Source: an uncultured Collinsella sp. (lineage in GTDB: Bacteria; Actinomycetota; Coriobacteriia; Coriobacteriales; Coriobacteriaceae). Taken from it: a stretch of 50,152 bases of DNA. The position numbers and the translations under genes are program-made. Positions within the stretch are counted from its first letter, which is position 1. Every line of letters starts with the position of its first letter. The notes under the pieces were generated by a model. The model did not search any database and had not been told where the DNA came from. It saw only the letters and a program-made list of their open reading frames with translations. The DNA lies in the NCBI GenBank assembly GCA_934630385.1, contig CAKTWE010000002.1:1-50152 (forward strand). Direction: 5' to 3'. Of this stretch, positions 15,701 to 24,885 are shown piece after piece.

Positions 15701-15701
15701 A

Positions 15702-15974
15702 TTACTTGGCGAGTTTGTCGACGACGCGTTCGATCTCGGCGAGCTTGGTGGCCTTGAGTTCCTCATCGCCCGATTCGATGGCCGAGGTCACGCAACCCTC
15801 AATGTGAGCCTTGAGCACATCGGCGTTGATGCGCGCGATGAGCGCCTGCGTTGCCATGAGCTGCGTGGAAATATCGACGCAGTAGCGGTCCTCCTCGACC
15901 ATCCGTAGGATGCCGTCGATCTGACCGCGTGCCGTCTTGAGCATGCGGGTCACCGATTTATGGTCTGCCATCAT
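15702..15974 (-). CDS. csoR: CsoR-family copper-sensing repressor
   Basis: A 90-residue all-helical DUF156 repressor. The Cu(I) ligands of CsoR are conserved: Cys32 (YCVDI), His57 and Cys61 (KAHIEGCV). CsoR tetramers release DNA when Cu(I) binds. The gene is the third of a minus-strand set copA-copZ-csoR, and a matching operator lies in the copA promoter at 18793-18809. GAGGA lies 6 bases before the ATG at 15974; a second ATG follows immediately. Confidence 0.93.
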   Translation of the reverse strand: MMADHKSVTRMLKTARGQIDGILRMVEEDRYCVDISTQLMATQALIARINADVLKAHIEGCVTSAIESGDEELKATKLAEIERVVDKLAK

Positions 15975-16022
15975 GGCGGGTCCTCGTTTCTGGTCGATGG
16001 GATCGAATGCCTCTGGTAGCTG

Positions 16023-16244
16023 CTACGCGGCGGTCACGGACAGGGTGTGGAACTTCTCGCCGGCGCCCTCGACGGCGGCAGCGAGCTGCTCAGCGGTCAC
16101 GGTGTCGGCGCACTCAACCTGTACGGTCTGGGTCTCGTGGTCGGCGTCGGCGTCGGTCACGCCTGCCATGTTGAGCAGTGCCGTCTCGACAGTGGCGTCG
16201 CAGTGGCCGCACATGAGGCCCGAAGTCTTAATTGTGTAACGCAT
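16023..16244 (-). CDS. copZ: Copper chaperone, single HMA domain (CopZ-like)
   Basis: A 73-residue heavy-metal-associated domain with the metal motif GLMCGHC (Cys12 and Cys15). Chaperones of this type bind Cu(I) in the cytoplasm and pass it to the N-terminal domain of CopA. The start at 16244 is chosen because GAGAGGA precedes it by 7 bases and the longer frame upstream adds residues with no HMA similarity. Lies between copA and csoR. Confidence 0.92.
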   Translation of the reverse strand: MRYTIKTSGLMCGHCDATVETALLNMAGVTDADADHETQTVQVECADTVTAEQLAAAVEGAGEKFHTLSVTAA

Positions 16245-16307
16245 GGGTATTCCTCTCTGTTGTGTCGGCTTTCCCAGGCACTCGACCTTGATCTTCAAGC
16301 CGTCGCT

Positions 16308-16325
16308 CGCGTACCAAAGTACGCG
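16308..16325 (-). other. Short hairpin in the copA-copZ gap
   Basis: CGCGTAC (16308-16314) pairs with GTACGCG (16319-16325) around CAAA. There is no T-run, so it is probably not a terminator. It may stabilise or attenuate the copA mRNA before copZ. Confidence 0.35.
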
Positions 16326-16391
16326 TCGCTCCTCTTTCAGGTCAATCTCGGGCACCTGGAAAACCCGTTCTAAATGGACTTAATGGTGAGC

Positions 16392-18734
16392 CTATTTTGC
16401 CACTTTGGGCTTAAAGGTTCGCAGGCGCAGCGCATTGCTTACGACGCACACGCTCGACAGGCTCATGGCCGCGGCGCCAAACATCGGCGAGAGCTGCCAT
16501 CCGGTGAGCGGGAAGAACACGCCCGCCGCCAGCGGAATGCCGATGCCGTTGTAGAACAGTGCCCAGAACAGGTCCTGCTTGATGTTGCAGATCGTGGCGC
16601 GTGAAAGCTCGATGGCGCGGGCGACGTCCATGAGGTCGCTGCGCATGAGTACCACGTCGGCTCCCTCCTTGGCGATGTCGGCGCCGGTGCCGATAGCAAG
16701 GCCCACGTCGGCGCGCGCCAGGGCGGGGGAGTCGTTGATGCCGTCGCCCACCATGGCGACCTTGCCGCCTGCATCCTGCAGTTTGCGCACGTGGCGTTCC
16801 TTGTCGGCAGGCAGGACGTCGGCGATGACCTGTTCGCTGCTCAGTCCCACGCGGCGGGCGATGGCCTCGGCCGTCACGCGGTTGTCGCCGGTGAGCATGC
16901 GCACATCGACGCCGAGCTTGCGGAGCGCGGTGATGGCCTCGGCGCTCGTCTCTTTGACCTCGTCAGCCACGGCGATGGTGCCGACAAGCTCGCCGTTCTT
17001 GGCAAAGAACAGCGGCGTTTTGCCCTCGGTGGCAAATTGCTCGGCAACGCCGGCGGGCACCTCCGCGCCCAGCTCGTTCATCAGGTGCACGTTGCCGGCT
17101 GCGATGACATTCTGCCCCTCGCGCGCCGTGACGCCTCGTCCAGGCACGGCGGCAAAGTCCTCGACCATGCGTGCCACGATTCCGCGCGCCTCGCACTCGG
17201 CCATAATCGCCTCTGCCAGCGGGTGCTCGCTCGAGCGCTCCAGCGCGGCAGCCAGCTTGAGCAGCGCCTTTTCGCTCATGGCGGGCGAGCCGTCAGCGCG
17301 CGCGGCAACCACAATATCGGTCACGGCCGGCTTGCCGCGGGTGACCGTGCCCGTCTTATCGAGCACCACGGTGCCCACGCTGCGCAGGTTCTCCAGCGCT
17401 TCGGCGCTTTTAAACAGAATGCCCATCTCGGCGCCCTTGCCGGTGCCCACCATAATGGCGACGGGCGTGGCCAGACCCAGTGCGCACGGACAGCTGATCA
17501 CCAGCACAGCCACCGCGGAGGTGAGCGCCTCGTCCACGCTGCCGGTCAGTGCCATCCACACCGCAAAGGTCACGGCCGAGATCACAAACACCACGGGCAC
17601 AAACACGCCGGCGACCTTATCGGCCAGGCGGGCGATAGGCGCCTTGGTGGCATTGGCGTCCTCGACGAGCTGGATGATCTTGGCAAGTGACGTGTCGGCT
17701 CCCACGCGTGTGGCGCGGAAGGTAAACGAGCCGGTGCGGTTGGCCGTGGCGGCGTTGACGGTGTCGCCGACGGTTTTCTCCACAGGGATGGATTCGCCGG
17801 TGAGCGCGCTCTCGTCTACGGCGGAGGCGCCCTCGAGCACCACGCCATCGACGGGGATGGACTCGCCGGGGCGCACGCGCAGGACCTGGCCGGGAAGGAT
17901 ACTGTCGACGTCGACGGTGGTCTCGGTGCCGTCATCGGCAACGACGGTCGCGGTCTTGGGTGCTAGGTCGATGAGCGCCTCGATAGCGCCGCCGGTCTTG
18001 GACTTGCTGCGCGTCTCGAGGTATTTGCCCACGGTGACGAGCGACAGGATCGTGCCCGCGCTCTCAAAATACAGATTGTCCATGCCCGTCATCATAGCCT
18101 CGTGCACCTGACCTGTGGCCAGCTGGTCGGCCATGATGAACATGGCGTAGAGCGACCAGGCAATCGACGCGGTGGCGCCTACGGCGATGAGAGCGTCCAT
18201 GGTGGGCGCGCCGTGCACGAGTGATTTGAAGCCGTTGATAAAGTACGCGTCGTTGACATAGACGATGGGGATGAGCAGGACAAGCTCGGTGAGGGCGAGC
18301 GTCATGCTGTGGATGTGGTCGGTGAAGATGCCGGGCAGCGGCCAGCCGAGCATGTGCCCCATGCCTATGTAGAACAGTGGGATGAGGAATACGATCGAGA
18401 CGATGAGGCGGGTGCGCATGGCGGAGGCGGCGGCCTCCAACTTTTTGGTCGGCGACTCCATATGGGCGGCGCCGGACCTGGCTTGCGCGTTGCCACTTGA
18501 GTTGGCGGCATCGGTGCCCGTGCCGACAGGCGAGGCCGAATAACCCGCGCGATCGACGGCGATGCAGATGTCATCGGGGCTGACCTGCGCGGGGTCGTAG
18601 TCGACCAGCATGGAGCCGGCGAGCAGGTTGACCGCGACGCTTTGTACGCCGTCGAGCTTGCTCACGGCACGATCCACGTGCGCCTGGCAGGCGGCGCACG
18701 TCATGCCGCCCACGTCAAACTTATCTTGAGCCAT
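16392..18734 (-). CDS. copA: Copper-exporting P1B-type ATPase
   Basis: A 780-residue membrane ATPase that pumps Cu(I) out of the cell. It has one N-terminal HMA domain (GMTCAAC, Cys13 and Cys16), eight expected membrane helices, the CPC metal site (Cys415-Pro-Cys417), the phosphorylated Asp459 in DKTGT, the HP motif in [13 protein letters not shown], and GDGIND. The ATG at 18734 is chosen over one 14 codons upstream because AAAGGAG precedes it. First gene of a minus-strand copper operon with copZ and csoR. Some relatives carry two HMA domains; here there is one. Confidence 0.96.
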   Translation of the reverse strand: MAQDKFDVGGMTCAACQAHVDRAVSKLDGVQSVAVNLLAGSMLVDYDPAQVSPDDICIAVDRAGYSASPVGTGTDAANSSGNAQARSGAAHMESPTKKLEAAASAMRTRLIVSIVFLIPLFYIGMGHMLGWPLPGIFTDHIHSMTLALTELVLLIPIVYVNDAYFINGFKSLVHGAPTMDALIAVGATASIAWSLYAMFIMADQLATGQVHEAMMTGMDNLYFESAGTILSLVTVGKYLETRSKSKTGGAIEALIDLAPKTATVVADDGTETTVDVDSILPGQVLRVRPGESIPVDGVVLEGASAVDESALTGESIPVEKTVGDTVNAATANRTGSFTFRATRVGADTSLAKIIQLVEDANATKAPIARLADKVAGVFVPVVFVISAVTFAVWMALTGSVDEALTSAVAVLVISCPCALGLATPVAIMVGTGKGAEMGILFKSAEALENLRSVGTVVLDKTGTVTRGKPAVTDIVVAARADGSPAMSEKALLKLAAALERSSEHPLAEAIMAECEARGIVARMVEDFAAVPGRGVTAREGQNVIAAGNVHLMNELGAEVPAGVAEQFATEGKTPLFFAKNGELVGTIAVADEVKETSAEAITALRKLGVDVRMLTGDNRVTAEAIARRVGLSSEQVIADVLPADKERHVRKLQDAGGKVAMVGDGINDSPALARADVGLAIGTGADIAKEGADVVLMRSDLMDVARAIELSRATICNIKQDLFWALFYNGIGIPLAAGVFFPLTGWQLSPMFGAAAMSLSSVCVVSNALRLRTFKPKVAK

Positions 18735-18781
18735 GGCTTCTCCTTTCTGTAGTTCGGTGTTCGAATTGTTAACCAACCGAT

Positions 18782-18812
18782 ACTATACACCCATACCCCC
18801 TGGGGGTGTCTA
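18782..18812 (-). promoter_or_regulatory. copA promoter with CsoR-type operator
   Basis: On the minus strand the -35 is TAGACA (18812-18807) and the -10 is TATAGT (18787-18782), 19 bases apart. The spacer is filled by the palindrome ATACCCCCTGGGGGTGT (18793-18809), which matches the G/C-tract style of CsoR boxes. Binding there would block RNA polymerase until copper is present. Confidence 0.8.
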
Positions 18813-18887
18813 GTGAGGAGAAAAAATGTATGACATTCCATTGCAGGGGAAACCGACTGCTGGGTTGGTGCGCCATCCTCGTCTTTC

Positions 18888-18944
18888 GTCTCAATCTGTA
18901 ACATCTAGCGGGGAAAACGACCTCTTACTGTTACAGATCGAGAC
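18888..18944. repeat. Single 57-base inverted-repeat unit (site E)
   Basis: Same arms as the arrays: GTCTCAATCTGTAACA, 25-base loop, TGTTACAGATCGAGAC. It lies between divergent copA and the FHA-ABC gene. The rest of 18735-19091 holds the copA promoter and the TTGCGCAA operator. Confidence 0.95.
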
Positions 18945-18997
18945 AAATCAGCCGCCGGGCCGCGCCTCGACCTGTAAAAAAGATCCAGACTCCCGTC

Positions 18998-19011
18998 ATG
19001 TTGCGCAACAA
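18998..19011. promoter_or_regulatory. TTGCGCAA operator 1, before the FHA-ABC exporter
   Basis: ATGTTGCGCAACAA, core TTGCGCAA at 19001-19008, 80 bases before the start codon. One of seven near-identical palindromes in the island. Confidence 0.65.
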
Positions 19012-19091
19012 CTATGTCGCCTTCCTCCTTAATCTGTTCTTCAGTAAAGATATTGAAGGCCGCTGCGTGCGGTGCATGGGGGAGACGAGAC

Positions 19092-21461
19092 ATGGAGCAA
19101 CCGAGACCTACGGGCAACACCGGAACAATGCTGCTGGATATGAGCTCATTTTTGGAACACAGCCCCCAGCTGTATCTTACGGTGATCGAGGGCAGCCGCG
19201 TGCTGCTCGAGGTCGACCTGTTGAGCTTTGGTAAGCAGTATGTGTCCTTTGGTGCTTCGACGCAAAATGACATCTGCTTCGCGTCGAGCTACGGCATCGT
19301 CTCATCCCTGCACGGTTCGTTTTTGCTGCAGGGCGGTATGTGCTACATCCAAGATAACGGCTCGACTAACGGCATCTACGTCAACGGCATCAAGACGACC
19401 GCGACGCCCTTCGCGCCGGGCGACGTCGCAATCATCGGCAACATTGCATCGCGCCATTACGACAGCATCATGCTGATGCTGAGCTACGAGGAGGCCACGT
19501 GGCGCGCCGTTGACCTCAACTCCTACAATGCGCTGTCGATCGGCCGCGCTGCGAGCAACGACCTGATTCTTGGTACGCCTTCCGTGTCGGCGCGACATGC
19601 TGCCCTTATGCGTCTCGACGCTCAGACTTGGCAGGTCACCGATCTTAACAGCTTTAACGGTACGTATGTCGCCGGCTCTCTGCTGCAGGGCAGCCGCGTT
19701 CTGCAGCGCGGCGATGTTATCCAGATTGCCAACGCGACCGCCGTCTACACGGGCGACGCACTTGTCTGCGGTTGCGCTAATGCCGGCGTCGAGGTCGAGG
19801 CGCGTGACCTGGTGCAGATTCGTCGCGTTCGCGGCGGGTCGCGTACGACTACCGACCACGTCTCGCTGCGTATCAAACGCGGCGAGTTCGTTGCCATTCT
19901 GGGTGGCTCGGGCGCGGGCAAATCGACGCTGCTCAACGAGCTCAACGGAACCGATCCTGCCGTGAGCGGATCGGTTCGCGTTAACGGGGTCGACCTCTAC
20001 CGCAACTACGGCATCCTCAAAAACGGCATCGGTTATGTGCCGCAGCAGGATATTGTCTACGACGACCTGCGCCTTATCGATATGCTGCGCTATGCCGCGG
20101 ACCTACGTATGACGCCCGACTCGACCCCGCAGGAGCGCGAGCAGCGCTGCTACGACATCTTGGCCCAGCTTGAGCTTGCCCCCTTCGCCGACCAGTACAT
20201 TCGCTCGCTTTCGGGCGGCCAGCGCAAGCGTGCGTCCATTGCCGTCGAGATGCTCGCCGATCCTCGTCTGTTCTTTTTGGACGAGCCTACGAGCGGCCTC
20301 GACCCCGGTATCGAGAAAAGCCTGATGAAAAAGCTGTCGTCGCTTGCTCGCGGCGGTCGAACCGTCGTGGTCGTCACGCATACTACGCAGAGCATCGACT
20401 TGTGCGATCGCGTCATCTTTATGGGCGCGGGAGGCGTGTTGTGCTTTGAGGGTTCGCCCAGCGAGGCCCGCGCGTTCTTTGGCGTCGATGACTTTACCGA
20501 TGTGTTTGGGCTCATCGCCCAAGATCCCGTGGGCTGGGCAAACTACTTTGCGAGCCGCCGTCAGGATAACCGCGGCGGATCGGGAGCGCTTGGCGCACCG
20601 GCTTCCAATACGGCTCCACAGCCACGCCGTTCGCCTTCGTTTGTCTCGCAGGCGGTTACCCTCACGCGCCGTTATGCCCATTTGGTCCTAAACGACCATG
20701 CCCGCCTCGCATTGCTTTTGCTGCAGGCGCCGCTGTTGGGCGCCTTGATCTGCGCCGTGGCGGGGCATGACTGTTTCGATGTCTACGAATCGACCAAGTC
20801 CTGTCTGTTTTCGCTCGCGTGTGCGGCATTTTGGGTTGGCATCCTCAACTCGGTGCAGGAGATCTGCAAGGAACGTACGATTCTTAAACGCGAGTATGCC
20901 GGTGGCATGGGTCTGGGCGCCTATCTTGCCAGCAAGGTTTTGGTGCTGGGCGCGCTTTGCGTGCTGCAGTCTGCCATGCTGACGGGTGTGTTCGTGGCGT
21001 TTGAGGGCGTGCCAAAATACACGCTCATCAATGGTCCGCTCGAGCTGTTCGTTACGGTGCTGCTGATTACGCTCAGTGCCATGAACTTGGGCTTGTTTGT
21101 GAGTGCGCTGTTTACCAGCGCCGACCGCGCCATCGCAGTGGCGCCCATCCTGATCATGCCGCAGATTCTATTTAGCGGGCTGGTCTTTGAGCTCAAGGGC
21201 GCGGCCAAGTCGGTCAGCGCGTTTGTCAACTGCCGTTGGGGCATGGAGGCGTTCGGTACCACCGCTCGACTCAACAAACTCGACTTTAAGATCTATCGCG
21301 AGAACGAGAACATCACGGAGCAGATCTACAAGCACAAATGGGAGGCGGCGTACGACTTTGTCTTGCCGCACCTGCTGAGCTCGTGGGGGATTCTGGTTTT
21401 GTTCTGCGTCGTGAGCCTTGCTGCCTGCGCCTTTGTCCTTAAGACGAGGATTCGCAAATAG
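19092..21461 (+). CDS. FHA-FHA-ABC exporter, Rv1747-like
   Basis: A 789-residue protein. Two FHA domains come first: about 40-100 (weaker, STNGIYVNG) and about 150-215 (canonical GRAASND, SARHA, SFNGTYVAG). An ABCG-type ATPase follows: Walker A GGSGAGKST near 271, signature LSGGQRKR near 373, Walker B LFFLDEPTSGLD near 393. About six membrane helices end the protein. This order is that of mycobacterial Rv1747, whose export is controlled by a Thr kinase acting on its FHA region. The N-terminus has TGTMLLD, similar to the Thr motifs of neighbouring proteins. The ATG at 19092 follows GGGGGAG. The exported substrate is unknown. Confidence 0.9.
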   Translation: MEQPRPTGNTGTMLLDMSSFLEHSPQLYLTVIEGSRVLLEVDLLSFGKQYVSFGASTQNDICFASSYGIVSSLHGSFLLQGGMCYIQDNGSTNGIYVNGIKTTATPFAPGDVAIIGNIASRHYDSIMLMLSYEEATWRAVDLNSYNALSIGRAASNDLILGTPSVSARHAALMRLDAQTWQVTDLNSFNGTYVAGSLLQGSRVLQRGDVIQIANATAVYTGDALVCGCANAGVEVEARDLVQIRRVRGGSRTTTDHVSLRIKRGEFVAILGGSGAGKSTLLNELNGTDPAVSGSVRVNGVDLYRNYGILKNGIGYVPQQDIVYDDLRLIDMLRYAADLRMTPDSTPQEREQRCYDILAQLELAPFADQYIRSLSGGQRKRASIAVEMLADPRLFFLDEPTSGLDPGIEKSLMKKLSSLARGGRTVVVVTHTTQSIDLCDRVIFMGAGGVLCFEGSPSEARAFFGVDDFTDVFGLIAQDPVGWANYFASRRQDNRGGSGALGAPASNTAPQPRRSPSFVSQAVTLTRRYAHLVLNDHARLALLLLQAPLLGALICAVAGHDCFDVYESTKSCLFSLACAAFWVGILNSVQEICKERTILKREYAGGMGLGAYLASKVLVLGALCVLQSAMLTGVFVAFEGVPKYTLINGPLELFVTVLLITLSAMNLGLFVSALFTSADRAIAVAPILIMPQILFSGLVFELKGAAKSVSAFVNCRWGMEAFGTTARLNKLDFKIYRENENITEQIYKHKWEAAYDFVLPHLLSSWGILVLFCVVSLAACAFVLKTRIRK

Positions 21462-21486
21462 TATTGAAGTTGGCAGCGGCCTCAAT

Positions 21487-21543
21487 ATCTCAATCTGTAA
21501 CGTCTAGACCCGGTTTTGCCGAGTAGATGTTACAGATCGAGAC
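21487..21543. repeat. Single 57-base inverted-repeat unit (site F), loop reversed
   Basis: Arms ATCTCAATCTGTAACG and TGTTACAGATCGAGAC. The loop carries GTTTTG where most units have CAAAAC, so the unit is inverted relative to them. It lies between the convergent exporter and kinase genes. Confidence 0.95.
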
Positions 21544-21584
21544 AAACGTCGGGAGCCGGTCCCGCCTGCCGCAGCCCGCAGCCC

Positions 21585-23684
21585 CTAGATACAGAATCCG
21601 GGAATCACGCAGGTCCGCTTGTCGGGCTTGCTTGCAGGGGTGGCATACATAAAGACGTCGCCGTCGTAGCCCACGCGGTTCATGTAGAGCGTGCCCTTCT
21701 CGTCGGACGTGTCGGGGCTTGCCGTGCGCTGCCACCAACAGGTGTCCTTGTCCTTCCACTGGCGCACCATGGTCGAGTTGGTGGAATATGGACTCACCTT
21801 AAGCTCGCGGAACAGCTGATATTCCTCGCCCTCGCCGTTGTAGATATCGGCCAGGTAGTGATAGCCTTCAGCAAATGACTCGGGCGGCTGCAGTCCGCAC
21901 AGCTCGACCATGGCGGGAAGCCAAAGGGTCGCGGGCAGCTCGCTCAGACACGATGCGCTTCTGGCGACGCCCACATTGTTCGAGACCTTCTTGACCCCTT
22001 TAATGAGCGCGCGCAGCTCGTTGGGCAGCAGCTTAAGGCCGTCGTCGTCGAGCCATTCCCGCAGCTCGCAATCTGCCCAGCCGGCGCTCAACGGTTGGGC
22101 TGCAGCGTTGCGCTCGGCAATGCCGGCGTCGAACATAAACGTCAGTCCGGCCTTGCCCGTCCCGTCCAGAAGCTCGTCGTGGCGGATGCCCACGAGCTGT
22201 GCGCCGACCTCCAGCCCGTTGGTGAGCGTGACGCGCTTGGTGCCCGGGAAGGGAATATGACCGTCATCGTCGAGCAGATGATAGCGTTTGGCGATCTTGC
22301 GGGCTTCGGCGTCGCTCTTCGCCGCCTTGATCTTGAGTGAGATTTCCTGCAGCTGGTCCCAGGTATAGTCGTCAAGCGAGTCACGAATGCCGTCGAGGTA
22401 GTCGGGAATGCCAAAGCCGTGAGTGGCGACGCCAATGGCTCCGAGTCCCACGACGGCAGCGGCGACGCCGCCGAGGATAAAACGGCGGCGGGTCATAGCG
22501 TCGCGCCGGGCCTGCTCAAGAAGCGCTCGGGCGCGGTCGCCGGCGACATCGACCTTAAGGTGCGCGCCGGCATCGATGTTGATGGGCTGGTTGGAGAGCC
22601 CCGGCGTGCTTACGGCCGATTCGCCCAGGTCGGGAGCGAATGCCAGCAAACCCTCGTAGAGCTCGCGCTCGGTGGGGCGCGATGCCTGGTCGGTCACGAG
22701 GCAGGACATGATGAGGTCGGCAAACGCCTGGTCGTCACCCTTGTGGGCTATGAGCGGCTCCGGCTCATTTTGCGTCTTGAGCAGGTAGTACGAGCAGACC
22801 TCTTGCGTCTGGTGCCTGGCGGCCCTAAAGGGAGTGTGCCCGCTGTAGAGCTCGTAGAGGATGCTCGCGATGGCGTACACGTCGACGGCAGGCGAACGAC
22901 GCAGCTCGGCAATGTTGGGGATATCGCGAGTGAGCATTTCGGGTGCGGCGTATGCCGGCGTGGCATAGCGCCAAATGTCGGCGCGCTGCGTGAGCGTGTC
23001 GCTGCCCAGGGCCGGAACCGAGGAACCCATATCGACCAGACACGGCTTAAACACCAGGGCCTGCACCTGCTCGTCGATGCCAAGCTCGTTGGTGCGGAAC
23101 ATGATGTTCGCGGGCGACAGGTCGCGGTGTACAAGCGGTGTCTCGAGATTCTGGGTCGACAGCAGCGTGCCCAGGACAGCGCAGCCTACCGATGCGGTGG
23201 CGGCACAAGTCACGCCCTCGCCGTCGTGCGGCAGCATGCTGGCCGCTTTGTCGAGCGACGTACCCTCGATCCACTCCATAAGGATGAGCGGCTCGCCCTG
23301 GCACGTGCCATAGCCGTAGACGTGGGGAAACCCACGCAAGTGTGACACACGGCAGAGGTTTCGGTATTCCTCAAAAAGCGCGGCGGTGTTTGCCAGATGC
23401 ATGGCAGATTCGTCTGCCGTACGCGACGGGGTATTGGTTCCCAGCGCACGCATGAGCGTGTTGTCCGCGAGCACTTTGACGGCGAATCGCTCGTTTGAGG
23501 TGTTATGCGCCTGCAGCACAAGGCCCGTGTTGCCGTGCGAGGAACGGTCGGCCGTGACCATGAGTGTCATAAAGCGGCGCTTGGCGAGCTCCTCGTCGGC
23601 GGGATTGACGGGGGCGGCGGTGTCGAACGATTCGAGCTGAAAGAGAACCGACGTTGAATCGGGCTGCGGAGTGGTATTTGCCAT
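21585..23684 (-). CDS. Membrane Ser/Thr protein kinase with C-terminal DUF6273-like domain
   Basis: A 699-residue protein. The kinase domain spans about 40-350: Lys70 (FAVK), Asp188 and Asn193 (HRDLSPANIM), and DMG at 218-220 instead of DFG, which still keeps the Mg-binding Asp. A basic twin-Arg stretch (TRRRFILGG, about 398-406) leads into one membrane helix (about 402-425). The remaining 270 residues look extracytoplasmic and end in a DUF6273-like fold (GWADCELREWLDDDG, WWQRTASP, CVIPGFCI). The start at 23684 is an ATG; an upstream TTG is less likely. Third of three minus-strand signalling genes. Confidence 0.88.
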   Translation of the reverse strand: MANTTPQPDSTSVLFQLESFDTAAPVNPADEELAKRRFMTLMVTADRSSHGNTGLVLQAHNTSNERFAVKVLADNTLMRALGTNTPSRTADESAMHLANTAALFEEYRNLCRVSHLRGFPHVYGYGTCQGEPLILMEWIEGTSLDKAASMLPHDGEGVTCAATASVGCAVLGTLLSTQNLETPLVHRDLSPANIMFRTNELGIDEQVQALVFKPCLVDMGSSVPALGSDTLTQRADIWRYATPAYAAPEMLTRDIPNIAELRRSPAVDVYAIASILYELYSGHTPFRAARHQTQEVCSYYLLKTQNEPEPLIAHKGDDQAFADLIMSCLVTDQASRPTERELYEGLLAFAPDLGESAVSTPGLSNQPINIDAGAHLKVDVAGDRARALLEQARRDAMTRRRFILGGVAAAVVGLGAIGVATHGFGIPDYLDGIRDSLDDYTWDQLQEISLKIKAAKSDAEARKIAKRYHLLDDDGHIPFPGTKRVTLTNGLEVGAQLVGIRHDELLDGTGKAGLTFMFDAGIAERNAAAQPLSAGWADCELREWLDDDGLKLLPNELRALIKGVKKVSNNVGVARSASCLSELPATLWLPAMVELCGLQPPESFAEGYHYLADIYNGEGEEYQLFRELKVSPYSTNSTMVRQWKDKDTCWWQRTASPDTSDEKGTLYMNRVGYDGDVFMYATPASKPDKRTCVIPGFCI

Positions 23685-23742
23685 GGTGACCTTACCTTGC
23701 GGTGTCGCGGGCGCGAGCGCACCGCTTCTTTCCAAATAGACG

Positions 23743-23778
23743 TTGTGCCCGGTACGCCACGTACGGCGCCGGGCACAA
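23743..23778 (-). other. GC-rich hairpin between FHA and kinase genes
   Basis: TTGTGCCCGG (23743-23752) and CCGGGCACAA (23769-23778) pair around a 16-base loop that itself contains CCACGTACGG. No T-run follows on the minus strand. It may partly attenuate transcription from the FHA gene into the kinase gene. Confidence 0.5.
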
Positions 23779-23780
23779 TG

Positions 23781-24743
23781 CTAAATTGCGAGTTTCATGA
23801 CCAAAAAACGGGTTGTGGCACCCAGACAAATGGTGTCGCTGTGCCACAGGGGGACGGGCGGGTACTCGACACCGGGCCTGCGCGTGTGGCGCGGCGGCTC
23901 GACCACGTGCTGGGACATATCCGCGCCCGAGATGAGCACGGTGCCGTTAGTAGAGCCCAGACCCTGCACGTACCAGTAGCCGTCCTTGGCAAAGACGCGT
24001 GCATGGCGGCGCGAGACATCGCGGTCGACATCGGTGATGGCGCCGGTGCCCGTGGCGAGCGAGCCGATCACGGTGCCGCCCTCGCCCTCGTTGAGCGGGT
24101 ACAGCGGAGGCTTGGCGGCGTTACCCACAATGCGGATAAGCCCCAGGCGCTCGGCATGCTTAACCTCGGGCTCGACGGCGGCGGTAAAGCCTTCGCCTAC
24201 GCTGAGCTCGGTGGTGGAGAAGTGCCCGCCCATCTTGTCGGCGATGAGCGTCTCGGTCACCTGCACGGCGGCTTGCGGGTCGCACAGGCAACCGCAAGCC
24301 ACAAACAGCGTGACCAGCGGTAGTGCACAATCGGCGGCCGTGGTGCCAGGCGCGGCGATACGGTCGCAGGCGTTGCGGTAGATACGGTCATCGAGCCCAT
24401 AGGCGCTCAGAGACTCGCGCATGGCCTCGGCGGCGTCGCCGCTGTAGTGCTCCGCCACCATGGCGCGAGCCATCTCGCTGCCGCCGAGGTTGGCGATAAG
24501 GCGGGCGGTGATGTTTTGGGCCGTCTGGGTAATATCGGCAAACAACTCGGGGCGTGGGCGCTCGACGGGGGCGTGAACAACCTCGCGCGATAGGAACGTT
24601 CGCTCGTCCACGCGGTCGCGTGGTGCTTTGCCACCGGCCATGGGGGTGGAGCGCAGCAGCATCCAAGCGGTATCGCGATTGGTGATTCCGCCGAACTTGC
24701 GCAGATCGTCGAACATGACGGAGCGCGGTGTCTCTCGATCCAT
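23781..24743 (-). CDS. FHA-domain protein with a novel N-terminal helical region
   Basis: A 320-residue soluble protein. The C-terminal third is an FHA domain: IGSLATGTGAITDVDRDVSRRHARVF and LGSTNGTVLI give the phosphothreonine-binding Arg, Ser and Asn. The first 200 residues are mainly helical and unrecognised, with a Cys-rich stretch (FVACGCLCD). The ATG at 24743 follows AAGGAGGGG. It lies between two membrane kinases on the same strand and is a probable substrate or reader of both. Confidence 0.85.
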   Translation of the reverse strand: MDRETPRSVMFDDLRKFGGITNRDTAWMLLRSTPMAGGKAPRDRVDERTFLSREVVHAPVERPRPELFADITQTAQNITARLIANLGGSEMARAMVAEHYSGDAAEAMRESLSAYGLDDRIYRNACDRIAAPGTTAADCALPLVTLFVACGCLCDPQAAVQVTETLIADKMGGHFSTTELSVGEGFTAAVEPEVKHAERLGLIRIVGNAAKPPLYPLNEGEGGTVIGSLATGTGAITDVDRDVSRRHARVFAKDGYWYVQGLGSTNGTVLISGADMSQHVVEPPRHTRRPGVEYPPVPLWHSDTICLGATTRFLVMKLAI

Positions 24744-24791
24744 TGGTCCCCTCCTTGCGGTTGCAGCACGCAGGCCGAACTTGCATGCAGT

Positions 24792-24812
24792 TTGACATGT
24801 CAATCTACTATA
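24792..24812 (-). promoter_or_regulatory. Promoter -10 and palindromic operator of the FHA gene
   Basis: On the minus strand TATAGT (24812-24807) is a good -10, and TTGACATGTCAA (24792-24803), a perfect 12-base palindrome, overlaps the expected transcription start. This differs from the TTGCGCAA sites, so this gene may answer to another repressor. Confidence 0.45.
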
Positions 24813-24885
24813 TCCGATTAGACGGACTAAAACATGCACGTCAACGCCGTCTTTACATTGTTATAAATGGGCTTGGGCGCAGGCG

